NCBI GenBank assembly: GCA_019775845.1 | Contig: JADQAV010000028.1 | Span: 930,001 to 994,000, forward strand | Length of the DNA: 64,000 bases | Source: Myrmaecium sp. VS I D KN 1 | Taxonomy: Eukaryota; Ascomycota; Dothideomycetes; Valsariales; Valsariaceae | Direction: 5' to 3' | In this document: positions 23,133-36,308 of the stretch, piece after piece | Layout of the letters: every line of letters begins with the position of its first letter | How positions within the stretch are numbered: position 1 is the first letter of the stretch | Program-made: the position numbers and the translations under genes | The notes under the pieces: model-generated | What the model was told of the DNA's origin: nothing | Seen by the model: only the letters and a program-made list of their open reading frames with translations | Database searches by the model: none

Positions 23133-24252
23133 GGCGAAATATCAGCAGCTGTCTCGACAAGTGAGGCTCGAGAGTCTAGCTGCGAAGAAGGCGGGTAAGC
23201 GGATAAGCAAGAGAGAGATCACAGTGAGTATGTCGATGGCGACTTGATATGAAGGTCGGAGCGGTGGGCCAACAAGGTGCGAATAGTATTTGCTACGAAA
23301 AGGATGCTTAGGAGGAGTGCGTTAACGTAGGACTACGACGGCAGCGAAGTAAATATTTGAGTATCATGTTCTGTGGCTGCAAGGAGTGAACTTGGGATGA
23401 TGACGCTGGGCTGCATCGACGTCGCGGCTCGTGATGAGGGGCAGAGGAGGCGAATGCGCCCTACGTCAGTCGAGATTCAACTTCGCAACTTCGCAACTTC
23501 GCAACTTCGCAACTTCGCTGACCTTGCAACCTCCAGCGACCGGAGCGTCCTTCCACTTCGCCGCTTCTGGTCTTCTCCACATCGCTTGCGGTGATGGCCT
23601 ACGAACATACAGACATTGCAGGTGATCCGATATGTTCTCTTCGAATTGTTGTCCCTCCTTTCCAATCTTTGGAGCTCTCTGTTTCTTTCCTTGGTCGATT
23701 GCCCGAGTCCTTCCGTTGAACCATGACATTCTCCCATAGCAAAAGATCTTTTCGGAAATACTGATCCACATGTTTTTCATATGTTGGGGCCTTGCGGTCA
23801 TCTGTCTGCTTGCTCATAAGGAGCTCGAGGTCTTTCGCTTCTCTACTTCATGCCGCGCCCGGTGCGCATCCGACGGCACGGTGCTTGTTTGAGGCATGCG
23901 TAATAGCCGCTTGAAAGATATTGTAGGAGCACATATCCTCAATATCATTCACCTTGATTTGGTCTATCGCTCAAGATGGTATGCCAGCTACAGTGATTAA
24001 GGCTACATACCAGCGAGACTGACCGCCTTTTCTATCCTATGCAGGGTGCTCTGTTTTCACGTGTTTGCCAGTCACGTTATTGGTGTCCCTGTACTGGCAC
24101 AGTCGCTGTTTGTCATCTGGCAGCATCTGCTAAACACAGCATCTTCGCTGCTTTCCCCCCATATCTTCCTCGGACCATCCTTTTACCACGCCTGTGCTGC
24201 AATCGCGAGATAATTTCACGCAGCGTTCGTTCATTGTCCGCGCATTGCAGTC
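23133..24252. other. Divergent intergenic region
   Basis: About 1.1 kb lies between divergent starts. It contains a perfect octamer array and otherwise no repeated or coding signal. Both promoters should lie here. Confidence 0.5.
23479..23518 (+). repeat. Five perfect copies of an 8-bp unit (AACTTCGC)
   Basis: Five head-to-tail identical octamers lie in the divergent promoter region, about 350 nt from the minus-strand start. An 8-nt period is unusual beside the 2-6 nt microsatellites elsewhere in the window. Confidence 0.95.
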
Positions 24253-26071
24253 ATGGTGGGCCCAGACACTTTCGGCGGCACCGAGGGTGGTCGCAAGAAC
24301 TTCTCCTTGATGTTCTTTGAAGATGACGATGGCAATAGCGCAGGTCCTCAGGCTCAGCCTAAGGACGGATCCTCACCCCTAGCTGAACTCTCAGGTATGA
24401 AAATAGACCTTGGTCTTCACACGCAACGCTAAGCACGTAGGTTAGATGAGGAGTTTTCTGACGCAGATACTCCCAATGTCAAAAAACCTGCACAAGCAGT
24501 CAAACGGGCCCTTTTCGTCAACAAAGACGACGAGTATAATGTAAGTTACTGATTGCTCGACAAGGCTCGTATCCAATCCACTGATGCGATATCATATCTA
24601 GCCAGAAGAAGTGGACGAAACGCCACAGACTGGTGAAGGATCCTACGTCTTGAAATTGACGGATTTGAAGCCTGATGCTATTGCAAAGCTTGATCCAGAA
24701 AGCGTTCAGGGTTACTACGATGTGATCCGTCGTGGCGCTGCCAGTGTTGAAGAGCAATTGTTGGCGGAAAAGATTGCAGATTGCCGGCAGCAGGCTATCT
24801 CTGAAGACCGGGGCGCCCAGAAGAAGCCCAAGATCAAGCTCACTGGTGGCCGTGCTGCGTTACCGAAACGGATCACAGCAGTGCTTGACGCCGAGGATCT
24901 CCTTATCTGCCAGCTTAAGGACAAAAACTTTAGTGACCAGGCAATCGCAGACAAGATCACGGCTAGCGGTGGCACTAGGTACGACATGAAGACAATCGCA
25001 TCTCGTTATCAACGGATTAAGCATGCCCAAGCCGACTGCGTCGACAGGCTTCTTGCGTATGGCTTGAAGCACTGGTCTTCTGATGAGGTAAGAGTTCCAC
25101 TTCGTGACGGAGCGTGAGCTTGGACTGACATGTTTTCACAGGATGCATTGCTGATGGAAGCCTATGATCGTACCGATGCTCTCATCGAAACGAAGATTCA
25201 GCGGGAGTTCGCCAATCGCTTCAGGACTGTTTCAGAGGAACTCCGTCGACTCAACACCGGACTTGCCTATTCCGAGAAAGCATGTCGGGATCGATACATT
25301 GCTCTCGTTGACGGCACGGCTTCGATTCCGGTTGACGTTCACGATGATCCCGAGGAACAGCTAGCCGAGGACAGACGGCGTGTCGCAGCTGCTGTCGAGG
25401 GATGGGAACGGGAGCAGATCCGCCGTAGGGAGATAGATGAGGCGAGCCGCAGAGCTCTTGAATCCATCCGTGAAGAAGAGGCCCGTATCAAGCAGCAACA
25501 AGTCGATCGAAAGCGTCGAACTGCGGAGGAGAAGTTCCAGAGAGCAGCGGAGGCGGCCAAGAAGCTTCAGGAGAAGGCGGAGAGAGCTTTGCAAGATCAG
25601 GCAATGCAACAACGCAAAGCTGAAGCTCTCAAGCGGAAGGCCGCGCTGGGTGTCGTTGAGACAGTCGAGGGAGGAAAACAGACATCAGCTGATCCCCGTC
25701 ACGTCATGGTCAAGGGCGAGCTCGTGAAGCTGGCAGAGGTGCGTGGTCTTCGGTCTACCGGGACGAAGGAGGATCTCCTTGTGCGCATCGCTCTGTACGA
25801 TGCAAGGATGACTATGGAGGACCTTGAGGTAATGTGTGGTAAGATGCACATTGCAATACCTGCAGAGAAAACGAAGCAGACTCTCATGGATCTGATCGCC
25901 GCCGCGGAGGCCAAGACCCATCAGCCTAAAAAGTCGACCGTTGCATCGAGCTCCAAGAAGCATGGCTTGGACAGCCCTACGAAACCTCGCAAGGTCGCCA
26001 AGGAAACTTCTGCAAGCACGCCCAGCTCTTACTGCGACCCTACTGAAGAAATGGATGTTGACGATGAGTGA
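24253..26071 (+). CDS. Nuclear-type protein with Myb-like and SAP-like regions, 543 aa
   Basis: Four exons (24253-24394, 24467-24540, 24602-25087, 25142-26071) close in frame with introns of 72, 61 and 54 nt. The N terminus is acidic (MFFEDDDGNS). Residues about 155-260 carry a helix-rich block: DAEDLLICQLKDKNFSDQAI, GGTRYDMKTIASRYQRIK, then HWSSDEDALLMEAYDRTDAL. With SEKACRDRYIAL this resembles two Myb/SANT-like units. A long Arg/Glu/Gln coiled coil follows (encoded at about 25370-25660). Then come two consecutive SAP-like helix-extended-helix motifs: VKGELVKLAEVRGLRSTGTK-EDLLVRI and MEDLEVMCGKMHIAIPAEKTK-QTLMDLI. The tail is Lys/Ser-rich with a basic PTKPRKVAK patch that could be a nuclear signal. 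The family is conserved in filamentous fungi but uncharacterised to my knowledge. DNA or chromatin binding is an inference from the domains. Confidence 0.86.
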
Positions 26072-28993
<2,922 letters not shown>

Positions 28994-29470
28994 ACGTACA
29001 AGATAGTATGATGAGCTCTGAGCCATCCCCTTTGTGTCCCATGCTCTTTCAGATGTTGCTTGTAACACGATGATGTACTCGGTGCGCAAGTTCACAGGCA
29101 GAGTCTTTCGGTTTGATGGCACATGGATGTTGTTGATTGCAATTTAATGGACAATAGGTTGTACCTACTATAAGATACCTATGTAGAACTCAATACTCGC
29201 CTCTCCAGATGACGTTCAAAGTGTGTGGGGCCGAGGGATCGTCGAGGTCGTGCTTGGCCGGTTGGCCTCAGCCACACGTGGTGGCTGCTTCCAAGGTTCC
29301 ATGGGCGCGCAGTGCAGGGCTGCGGCAACGAGCGGGCAATGACGTTCTTCATCCGGTTGTATTGTTGATCACCACCAACCCTTCCACCTCACCGTCCATG
29401 TTCCACCTCCCATCCCCACCGCCTCCCATGGACTCCCGCCGTTAACGTTACTGATCCCCCGCATGCGATC
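28994..29470. other. Intergenic, tandem genes
   Basis: This 477-nt spacer contains TACCTA-type motifs near 29161-29190 (GTACCTACTA, ATACCTATGTAG) and a C-rich stretch just before the next ATG. No gene is seen. Confidence 0.5.
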
Positions 29471-31646
29471 ATGAGGACGGTACTCCTCTTCGGCCGGCAA
29501 TGCTTCCGCCAAGGCCTCCGTAGCCCTGCCCGCCATGCCCCCCATCGTCTCCATCGAGCATACTACGGCACGGCTCGTCTTCCTCCCCGCCACCCGCTCT
29601 TCAAGGCGCCTCCCACATCGAAAGGCAGGACGATCCTACTTGCAGCGGCAGCGTTAACCCCCGCTGCATTCGTCAAGCTGGGCGAGGATGAGGCCTCGGA
29701 CGAGAAGACTCGGGAGGAAGCTATGTTGGAGGTATCCAGAAGGGAACTCGACGAACACGTTCCGAAGGTCATACAAAACTCCACCAAGGTCCGGAGAGGA
29801 ATCTACTTTTTTATCGAGGACTATATAATAGAGCCCATCGCGACCAGCTTCCGCTTCATACATCTCGTCCTCATCTTCGTGCCGGTGATCATCACCGTCC
29901 CCGTAATATGGCTGGGAAGGCGGGTTCCGGAGCGAGACAATGAAAGAGTAGGCACGTTATGGTGGTACGGCTTTCTGGTCAGGTCGATGGAGAGGGCCGG
30001 CGCAGCTTTTATCAAGGTGCATCCAGCGATTCTCCATGGTGTCCATGGCGCTAACAGGAAACTTTAGCTGGGACAATGGGCGGCATCGCGTACTGATATA
30101 TTCCCCAACGAGCTGTGCGCGATAATGTCTTCGCTTCATTCCAACGCGCCGGCTCATCCCCTTTCCAAGACCAAACAGATCGTGGAGCGCGCATTTGACG
30201 GCCGCAGGTTCGAGGACATCTTCGAGGAATTTGACGAGAAGCCGCTAGGTGTTGGTGCGATCGCTCAGGTTTACAAAGCAAAGCTGCAGCCGGATCTGGC
30301 GGCTCCAGGTGACAAGGACGTCCGCGAGCCCATGAACCTGCGGCAAAGGCTCAGGAGGAACGTGGACGCTACCCTGAAGAGTGTCCCTCACCGTGTGCCT
30401 TCAAATTATGTCGCGATCAAGGTTTTGCACCCCAAGATCGAGCACATCGTGCGTAGGGATCTACGTATTATGGCGTTCTTCGCTTCCGTGATCAATGCTA
30501 TCCCCACCATGGAATGGCTGTCCTTCCCCGATGAGGTAAAGCAGTTCAGCGAAATGATGAGGCTGCAGCTAGACCTCCGCATCGAAGCTGCCAATCTCAC
30601 CGTCTTCAGACGGAACTTCAAGGAGCGTACGACCGCCTGGTTTCCTTTTCCTTACACGGAGTACACAACACGCGAGGTGTTGGTAGAGGAGTTCGCGCAG
30701 GGTATTCCGCTCGAGAGCTTCCTTGAGAATGGCGGAGGCGTCTTCCAAAAGGACATCGCCGATGAGGGTTTGGATGCCTTTTTGCACATGGTTCTCATCG
30801 ACAACTTCATCCACGCAGACTTGCACCCTGGCAACATCATGGTACGGTTCTATAAACCGGAGAGGGTGGATGTGGGCGTGCATGCTTTTGGCCGCCACAA
30901 GCAGGAACAGGCAAAGGCTAATCTGAAGAATTCTACTGATGTAACAGACGAGGTGCTGCAACGCCTGATCCCGTGCAAGAAGAAGCCGAAAGAATGGGTG
31001 CGGACGCTCGAGGAGATCGATCGAGAAGGCTATCGGCCCCAACTCATCTTCATCGACACGGGCCTAGTCACGGAATTGAACGCGGTCAATCGCAAGAACT
31101 TCTTGGACCTCTTCAAGGCCATTGCGGAATTTGATGGGTACCGCGCCGGCCATCTCATGGTGGAGCGCTGCCGGCAGCCGGACGCGGTCATCGATAAAGA
31201 AGTCTTCGCGCTACGTATGCAGCATCTCGTCCTGGGCATCAAGAGCCGGACGTTCGCGCTCGGCAACGTCAAGATCGGCGATCTGCTGAACGAGGTGCTC
31301 TCGATGGTGCGCACGCATCACGTCCGACTTGAGGGAGACTTCGTGAACGTTGTCCTTAGCATTCTGCTCCTTGAGGGCATCGGGAGGAACCTGGATCCCG
31401 ATATGGATCTGTTCGCTGGGTCAGTACTCATAGACACCATAATGACGCTGAACTTCTATTGACCTTCATAGCGCTTTACCGATTCTCCGTCAGCTCGGCG
31501 CGCAAAGCGGCGGCTCGATGATCCGTGGCGGCGACCTCTCCATGCTCAAGGTCTGGGCAGGCTTGGAGGCTCGTAGCTGGCTACAGGCCTCGATTGCGAC
31601 CGTTGAACTTTGCGTCAAGTCCGACTTGCTGGCACCAAATGTGTAG
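29471..31646 (+). CDS. Mitochondrial ABC1/ADCK (UbiB-type) atypical kinase, Mcp2/ADCK2-like, 690 aa
   Basis: UbiB-family proteins are atypical kinases or ATPases linked to coenzyme Q and mitochondrial lipid homeostasis. Three exons (29471-30016, 30068-31419, 31472-31646) close in frame with introns of 51 and 52 nt. The N terminus is Arg-rich and lacks acids (MRTVLLFGRQCFRQGLRS), a likely mitochondrial presequence, then hydrophobic stretches near residues 55-70 and 135-155 (FIHLVLIFVPVIITVPVIWL). The family KxGQ motif spans the first intron (K182 then LGQWAASRTDIFPNELC). GVGAIAQVYKAK is the Ala-rich loop, HADLHPGN near 430 the catalytic loop, and IDTG near 510 the metal-binding motif. After intron 2 the tail reads ALPILRQLGAQSGGSMIRGG. 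Placement with yeast Mcp2/human ADCK2 rather than Coq8 rests on the presequence-plus-helix layout and the long insert between the catalytic loop and IDTG. Confidence 0.9.
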
Positions 31647-31879
31647 ACTTCTATGTGTGTGTGTGTGTGTGTGTATGTAGTTTAGAGATGTGGCGGGCGT
31701 CAGCATTCACAGGGCGTTATTGGGACATTCGAGCACGGGTGGTTCGCATGTGTACAGGAGAGCTAGGTGTTTGATTTGCATGGGTGTCGATGGTATGTAT
31801 CTACGGTTGGCGCGTTTTTTATTCCTCTTCTCTTACATAAGATCTGTTCGATTGGTCCCTACGCGCTCGCGGTTGAAGT
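31647..31879 (+). repeat. Convergent spacer with a (TG)n microsatellite
   Basis: The 233-nt spacer between the ends of the ABC1 gene (+) and RAD9 (-) contains a dinucleotide run of about ten TG units at 31654-31674. It must accommodate both 3' ends, so the transcripts probably overlap. Confidence 0.7.
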
Positions 31880-33573
31880 TTACCAGAGTCCCCTGATCTG
31901 CGACAGAGTTAGCTATGGGCGGCGAGACCTGCTCCGGGGCAACTTACTTGTGAGACTCTTTGCGTGGGCGCCAATCCTTCGAAGCTATCTTGTTCTTCCT
32001 CCCCAGTACTTCTCCTCTCGCGTAAGCTGGTGCTCTGGAAGGCCGGGCGAAAGTCGTCCTGCATACCCTTCCATTATTAGCCCTTCCTTTCTTGTTTTTT
32101 GTTTGCACGGTTCAACTCACATGATCTCCGCTCGCGTCCCAGCCCAAGGTTTCCTCTTCCCGACGGTCGTCCGCGGGGTTCCACGCGTCCTCGTCATCTG
32201 CCGCCTGCGGGACGAAGAGGCTTTCCGGGTCCGGTTCCGCCGTCGTCTCGGAGCGCGATGCTCGGCCCACCAGCACGGGGTTTTTACTCCGCCGCAGAGA
32301 CGTCCGAGCTGACGATGTGCTTTGGGGTGGATGGATGTCCGCGGACGTGCGGGACGTATGCTGTGCGGTCGTCTCTCCACTCGGGAGAGAGGCGACAGCT
32401 GTCGAAATTCGCGCCGTAGAGGCGGCGGTAGTGGTGGTGGTAGTTGGGGGTGGTCCGCGATAGTCGCCCGAGGTCATCAACGTAAACTCGCAGTACATGC
32501 CGTTCGCAGCGTATGCGAACTGCAACGGCCGGGTCGGGACGGAGTAGAAGGCGGTGATTGGGACCTTCAGCGTCTCGGCGTGGGCGACGATTGCCCGGAA
32601 GTCCTTGACATTAATGATGAGGTGCATATCCCGGGTGGCGTTGAAGTCGACGAAGTCGGCGATGTTGGCGGCGACGGAGGTACGGAGGGGTTGTTTTAGG
32701 ATCTCTGGCGAGAGGCCCTCATCAGCACAGCCAATACAAGGGACAAGATGGGTTGGAAATGGGGACGGACCTTTGCCGTTGGTGATCTTCTCGGTGTAGC
32801 TGGTAAAGATCACCCTGCTCTCCTCCGCGTAGATGTCCAAGTTCTCCGTCCGCGGTGCGAAGAAGTCGGTGAACTCTTTCAGGGCGCCGGACTGGATAGT
32901 CCACCGGCTGGTGGCGGAGTTCCGGTCAAACAGCGCATGCATCACCTCCGTCGGTTCATAAGTCAGCCGGTAGGTCTTGGTCACGCCTTGGTTCGACACC
33001 ATCTTGATGATGAACCGGCACTCTGTCTGACCGGGCCCTTCTTGAACGCTGACCAGGCACCGATCGATGGCGGTATCACGGGCTTTCGGGTCTAACAAAC
33101 GCCCTTTGAACACGGACAGCAGCGCCTGTTGCAGAGTCAGTTCACCACCTCGAGCAGTGTTCGGGGCGGGACGGAGGAAGATTGACCTTGCATGAGATCG
33201 AGCATGTGAACCGCCCTTCTGTCCCTGGGTTTTTGGGCGGGCACTCGTACGCGGAGAAGAACTTTTGTCCGTCAAGGGAGAAGGAGGCATATGCGGACTT
33301 GGAAGAGTTCAAGGTAGTGAAGGCAAGCTAAGGCACGATAATCAATGAGCTGCTGTATTGAACACGAAGCGCAAGTAGGAGAAGGAGAAGGAGAGAAAGA
33401 AGAAGAAGATGAAGAAGAAGAAAAAGAAGAAGGAGAATTTTTCAGGTCGCTGGACCTACTCTGTCGTGACAGGCCTCAATGGAAACCGTTTCACCGAACT
33501 TGGCCAGGCAAACGAGCAGGTCGTGCACCCGTGCGGCCGCTTCGGGGGCGAGGGTGAAGTTGAGAGTGACCAT
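31880..33573 (-). CDS. RAD9: DNA-damage checkpoint clamp subunit Rad9 (9-1-1 complex), 440 aa
   Basis: Rad9 forms the PCNA-like ring with Rad1 and Hus1, loaded at damaged DNA to activate ATR/Mec1 signalling. I derive six exons on the minus strand: 33573-33460, 33327-33187, 33125-32771, 32704-32121, 32058-31948 and 31897-31880, with introns of 132, 61, 66, 62 and 50 nt. All junctions restore family sequence: MVTLNFTLAPEAAARVHDLL at the start; CHDR joined to LAFTTLNSSKSAYASFSLDG; SCK joined to ALLSVFKGRLLDPKARDTAI; ITNGK joined to EILKQPLRTSVAANIADF. The PCNA-like domain covers about residues 1-280. A Ser/Thr-rich tail follows, ending APTQRVSQIRGLW, a C terminus typical of fungal Rad9. The tail carries several SS/ST clusters and an acidic patch (ADDEDAWNPADD) where phosphorylation would be expected. 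Intron 1 is a pure pyrimidine tract for most of its length. Confidence 0.94.
33374..33437 (+). repeat. Purine (GAA/GGA)n tract inside RAD9 intron 1
   Basis: About 60 nt is almost entirely GAA, GGA and GAT units on the plus strand, hence polypyrimidine in the RAD9 transcript. It explains the unusual intron length of 132 nt. Confidence 0.9.
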
Positions 33574-34023
33574 CTTCGGATCGATCGATTGATTCAAAAG
33601 GCCTTTGTTCAACTGAAGTTGGCAGTGTCATGTTCCTGAATTCCAATCCAAACCCATCACGATACGCGAGACTCGGAAGCGTCGATGTTGACTGGTACCT
33701 ACCAGTACCTATGTATCGTAGGTATGTAGGAGTAGCAGTGCTGGCGAGGTGTGTGCACTGCTACTATAGGCTACAGGAACCCAAGCGCGTTCAGCATTTA
33801 TCGATTGCGCCAGTCGCGTTCTGCAAGCGCGCCTTATTACTACCTTAGTAGCCGACGTCACTGGTCTGATCGTGTCTGCCCCAGGCATCGTGTGCTGCGT
33901 GTGTTGCTTTGAATATCGAAAGCGACAACCCAGACCGTCTCCCATGGGAAAGTTGTCACATTTTTAAACAGTTTTGCTGGCACTTTGGCCCATCGGAGAG
34001 ACAGATACCACTGCCTGTCCAGT
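33574..34023. other. Bidirectional promoter of RAD9 and the F-box gene
   Basis: This 450-nt divergent spacer contains a cluster of TACCTA/TAGGTA motifs at 33690-33732 (GGTACCTACCAGTACCTATG and GTAGGTATGTAGG), the densest group in the left half of the window. No gene is supported. Confidence 0.55.
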
Positions 34024-35950
34024 ATGGCGATTCCCGAATTGCCGGATGACATCCTGCATGTCCTCTGCGCCGAGCTCGCGCAACAACGTGACTTCGACAC
34101 GCTATTTACATGCTGTGTCTCAAGCCGGAGATTCGCGATCCCGGCTTTGACCCATCTGTACCGGATCCACCATCTCTCGCCGGTCAGGGATGGAGGAAAC
34201 GAAGCAGTTCCTATCGCCGAGCAGCAGCTTGTCGTGCAGAAATGGTCTATCTTGTGGCGGTCCATCATTGCTTCAAGCTTGGGCAAGACCCTGTATCCTT
34301 ACTGCCGCTATATAAGGGTTTTGGATCTAAGAGATCTCACAAACCTCCTGGAAGAGGATAAATTCAGGGGCAAAGTTCAAGCGTGAGTCTACAATCACAT
34401 CTCGAGGAGGTAGTATAGAACAACTCTAACGGAGAATAGGAACTTCTTTTCCCGCCCCCTGTCCAAGTTCCAAATCAGTGTCAAAACCCCCTCGATGCGA
34501 AAACCAGGAAGTACGATAGTTCGCATCAATGTGAATGCTGTCATCGATTCTATCGGTGAAGGTGAGCGGCCATACGCTGTACGTTCAGACGTCATGTCAA
34601 TACTAATTGGATCTCAGCGGTGACGGAGCACACTCCCATGCTGGAACAAATCAGCGGTAACAGTAAGCAACCAAAGACCAACGCGATAGCGAGCAGTTAT
34701 TCATCGTCAGAGTAGTTTCCTCGAATGCTCTGGTTCTGTGGGCTCCGCGACTACCCCGACTGCGCTCGTTGGAGCTGTGGGACGGCCGGAGTCTAGCGGA
34801 CGACCGTGTCCCGCAAGTCATCCGTAGCCACTGTCCATTGTTTGAGGGGCTTAGCTTTTACACCTGGTCCGTCATCCCTTGCCTGTGGGTGGGCTGGCCA
34901 TCTCACTAACATCGAACAGGCAAGGAGACGACCCAGACGGGAAGCTTGCGGCTCTGATTGAGACTCTGAAGCCACATACATTGCGGTCACTCGTGATGTT
35001 CAGCGATGCCAGTATCGGGAAAAAAACGTTTGCTGCGCTGGAAACTCAGTGCAACGCCTTGAAAGAACTCAAGCTCTATCTCAAGAAGGAAGCACTCCCC
35101 CACATTGGCCTCCTCAAGAACTGCAAGGCATTGGAGACGCTGTTGCTGGTAGACTCGGATCAGTCAGCAGAGGTTGACAGTCCGAATAGCGAAGCCTTCC
35201 GCGAAACGAGCGAGTGGTTGCGTGAGTGTACGAGCTTGCGCAACCTCAGTTTCGCAACTTTCGTGTCTGCTGCTTCCATCGCTACTCCTTTACTATTGCA
35301 GGACCATGTCCAACTCACCAGCCTGCAGGTCGACGGATATATTGTAAAGGATAACCGCGAGTTCCACAAGGCGCTAACTCACCAGAAGAATCTTCGAAGC
35401 CTATATCTATCAGGTGCCAGTGAGTTGATGACTCGCGACGACATCGACATCCTCGTGGAGTCCTTGCAGCAGCTCACGGAGCTGCGGAAACTAGTCATGA
35501 TCGGAGTTTCCGATTTCTTGAACGATGAGCATATCAATGCCATTACCGGCAGCTTGGCTGAGCTCGAGGATCTCTACATCGGCGGACTCGCCGTGACCGA
35601 TCTGGCTCTGGAGGGAGTCTCCAAGCTCAGAAACCTTCGCAGCCTGACCTTTAACGTCCTCAGCTCGTTCACTGCCAACGGACTTTTGGATTTCATCGCC
35701 GCGCTCGGACCGGGGAATCAGGGATTGACTATCATGGTGGATATGGCCGAACCATACGGCTGTTTGACGGAAGACGAGCAGAACATCGTGAGAGCAGCAT
35801 TGGCGGCCAAGGTAGGAGGCCGATTCGAATATGTTCTATGGCGGGGTAAGACCACCTGCTTGGACGGCCTCGAGGCCGCTTGTTGCGTCCCAATGCTGAC
35901 CGGTCACAGATCCGGAGGTCTCGGAGTTTGAAGAAGGGGATTCGGATTAA
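34024..35950 (+). CDS. F-box/leucine-rich-repeat-type protein, 548 aa
   Basis: Six exons (34024-34382, 34440-34561, 34618-34662, 34713-34866, 34920-35845, 35910-35950) close in frame with introns of 50-64 nt. The N terminus, MAIPELPDDILHVLCAELAQ, through TLFTCCVSSRRFAIPALTHLYR is an F-box-like motif that would bind Skp1. The rest is built from short Leu-rich units (for example LRSLVMFSDASIG, LKELKLYLKK, LRNLSFATFVSA, LTSLQVDGYIV, LRSLYLSGAS, LRKLVMIGVS, LEDLYIGGLAV, LRSLTFNVLSS), each about 25-30 residues, ending in an acidic tail (DPEVSEFEEGDSD). Together these point to a substrate receptor of an SCF ubiquitin ligase. Such genes are numerous and divergent in filamentous fungi; the target is unknown. 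The acceptor of intron 3 is the second of two overlapping AG sites; the first would bring a stop codon into frame. Confidence 0.85.
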
Positions 35951-36308
35951 GCTAGCATAGACCTACTTGACCGTCTGGACAGCAAGCGGACCAAGAGTGA
36001 GAGTAAAGGCGGAGTACGCGGTTGGGATCTCTGTAAAACTATTTTCGGATTGATGGAGTGGCTTAGATACTCTTGACGAACGGCGTTGATATGCAGAAGC
36101 GGTTGTGGCGTTCCGGTGTCGTCGGCTAGGAAGGGTGGGGCTTGAGGCGTATTTTAGGTCCTGCTACTGCGGTCGAAGATCGAATGATAAAAACTGTCCC
36201 ATACTACTACTACTACTACTTACTGATCAATCCAACTCACATACTTGAGTCCTCATGACCGATTGATACACGCGGCAACCTGAATCCAACGCGTTCAAGG
36301 CATCCACC
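35951..36308. other. Intergenic upstream of THI20
   Basis: This 358-nt spacer has a (TAC)n microsatellite at 36202-36222 about 90 nt before the THI20 ATG. I looked for thiamine riboswitch signatures and found none. Confidence 0.5.
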
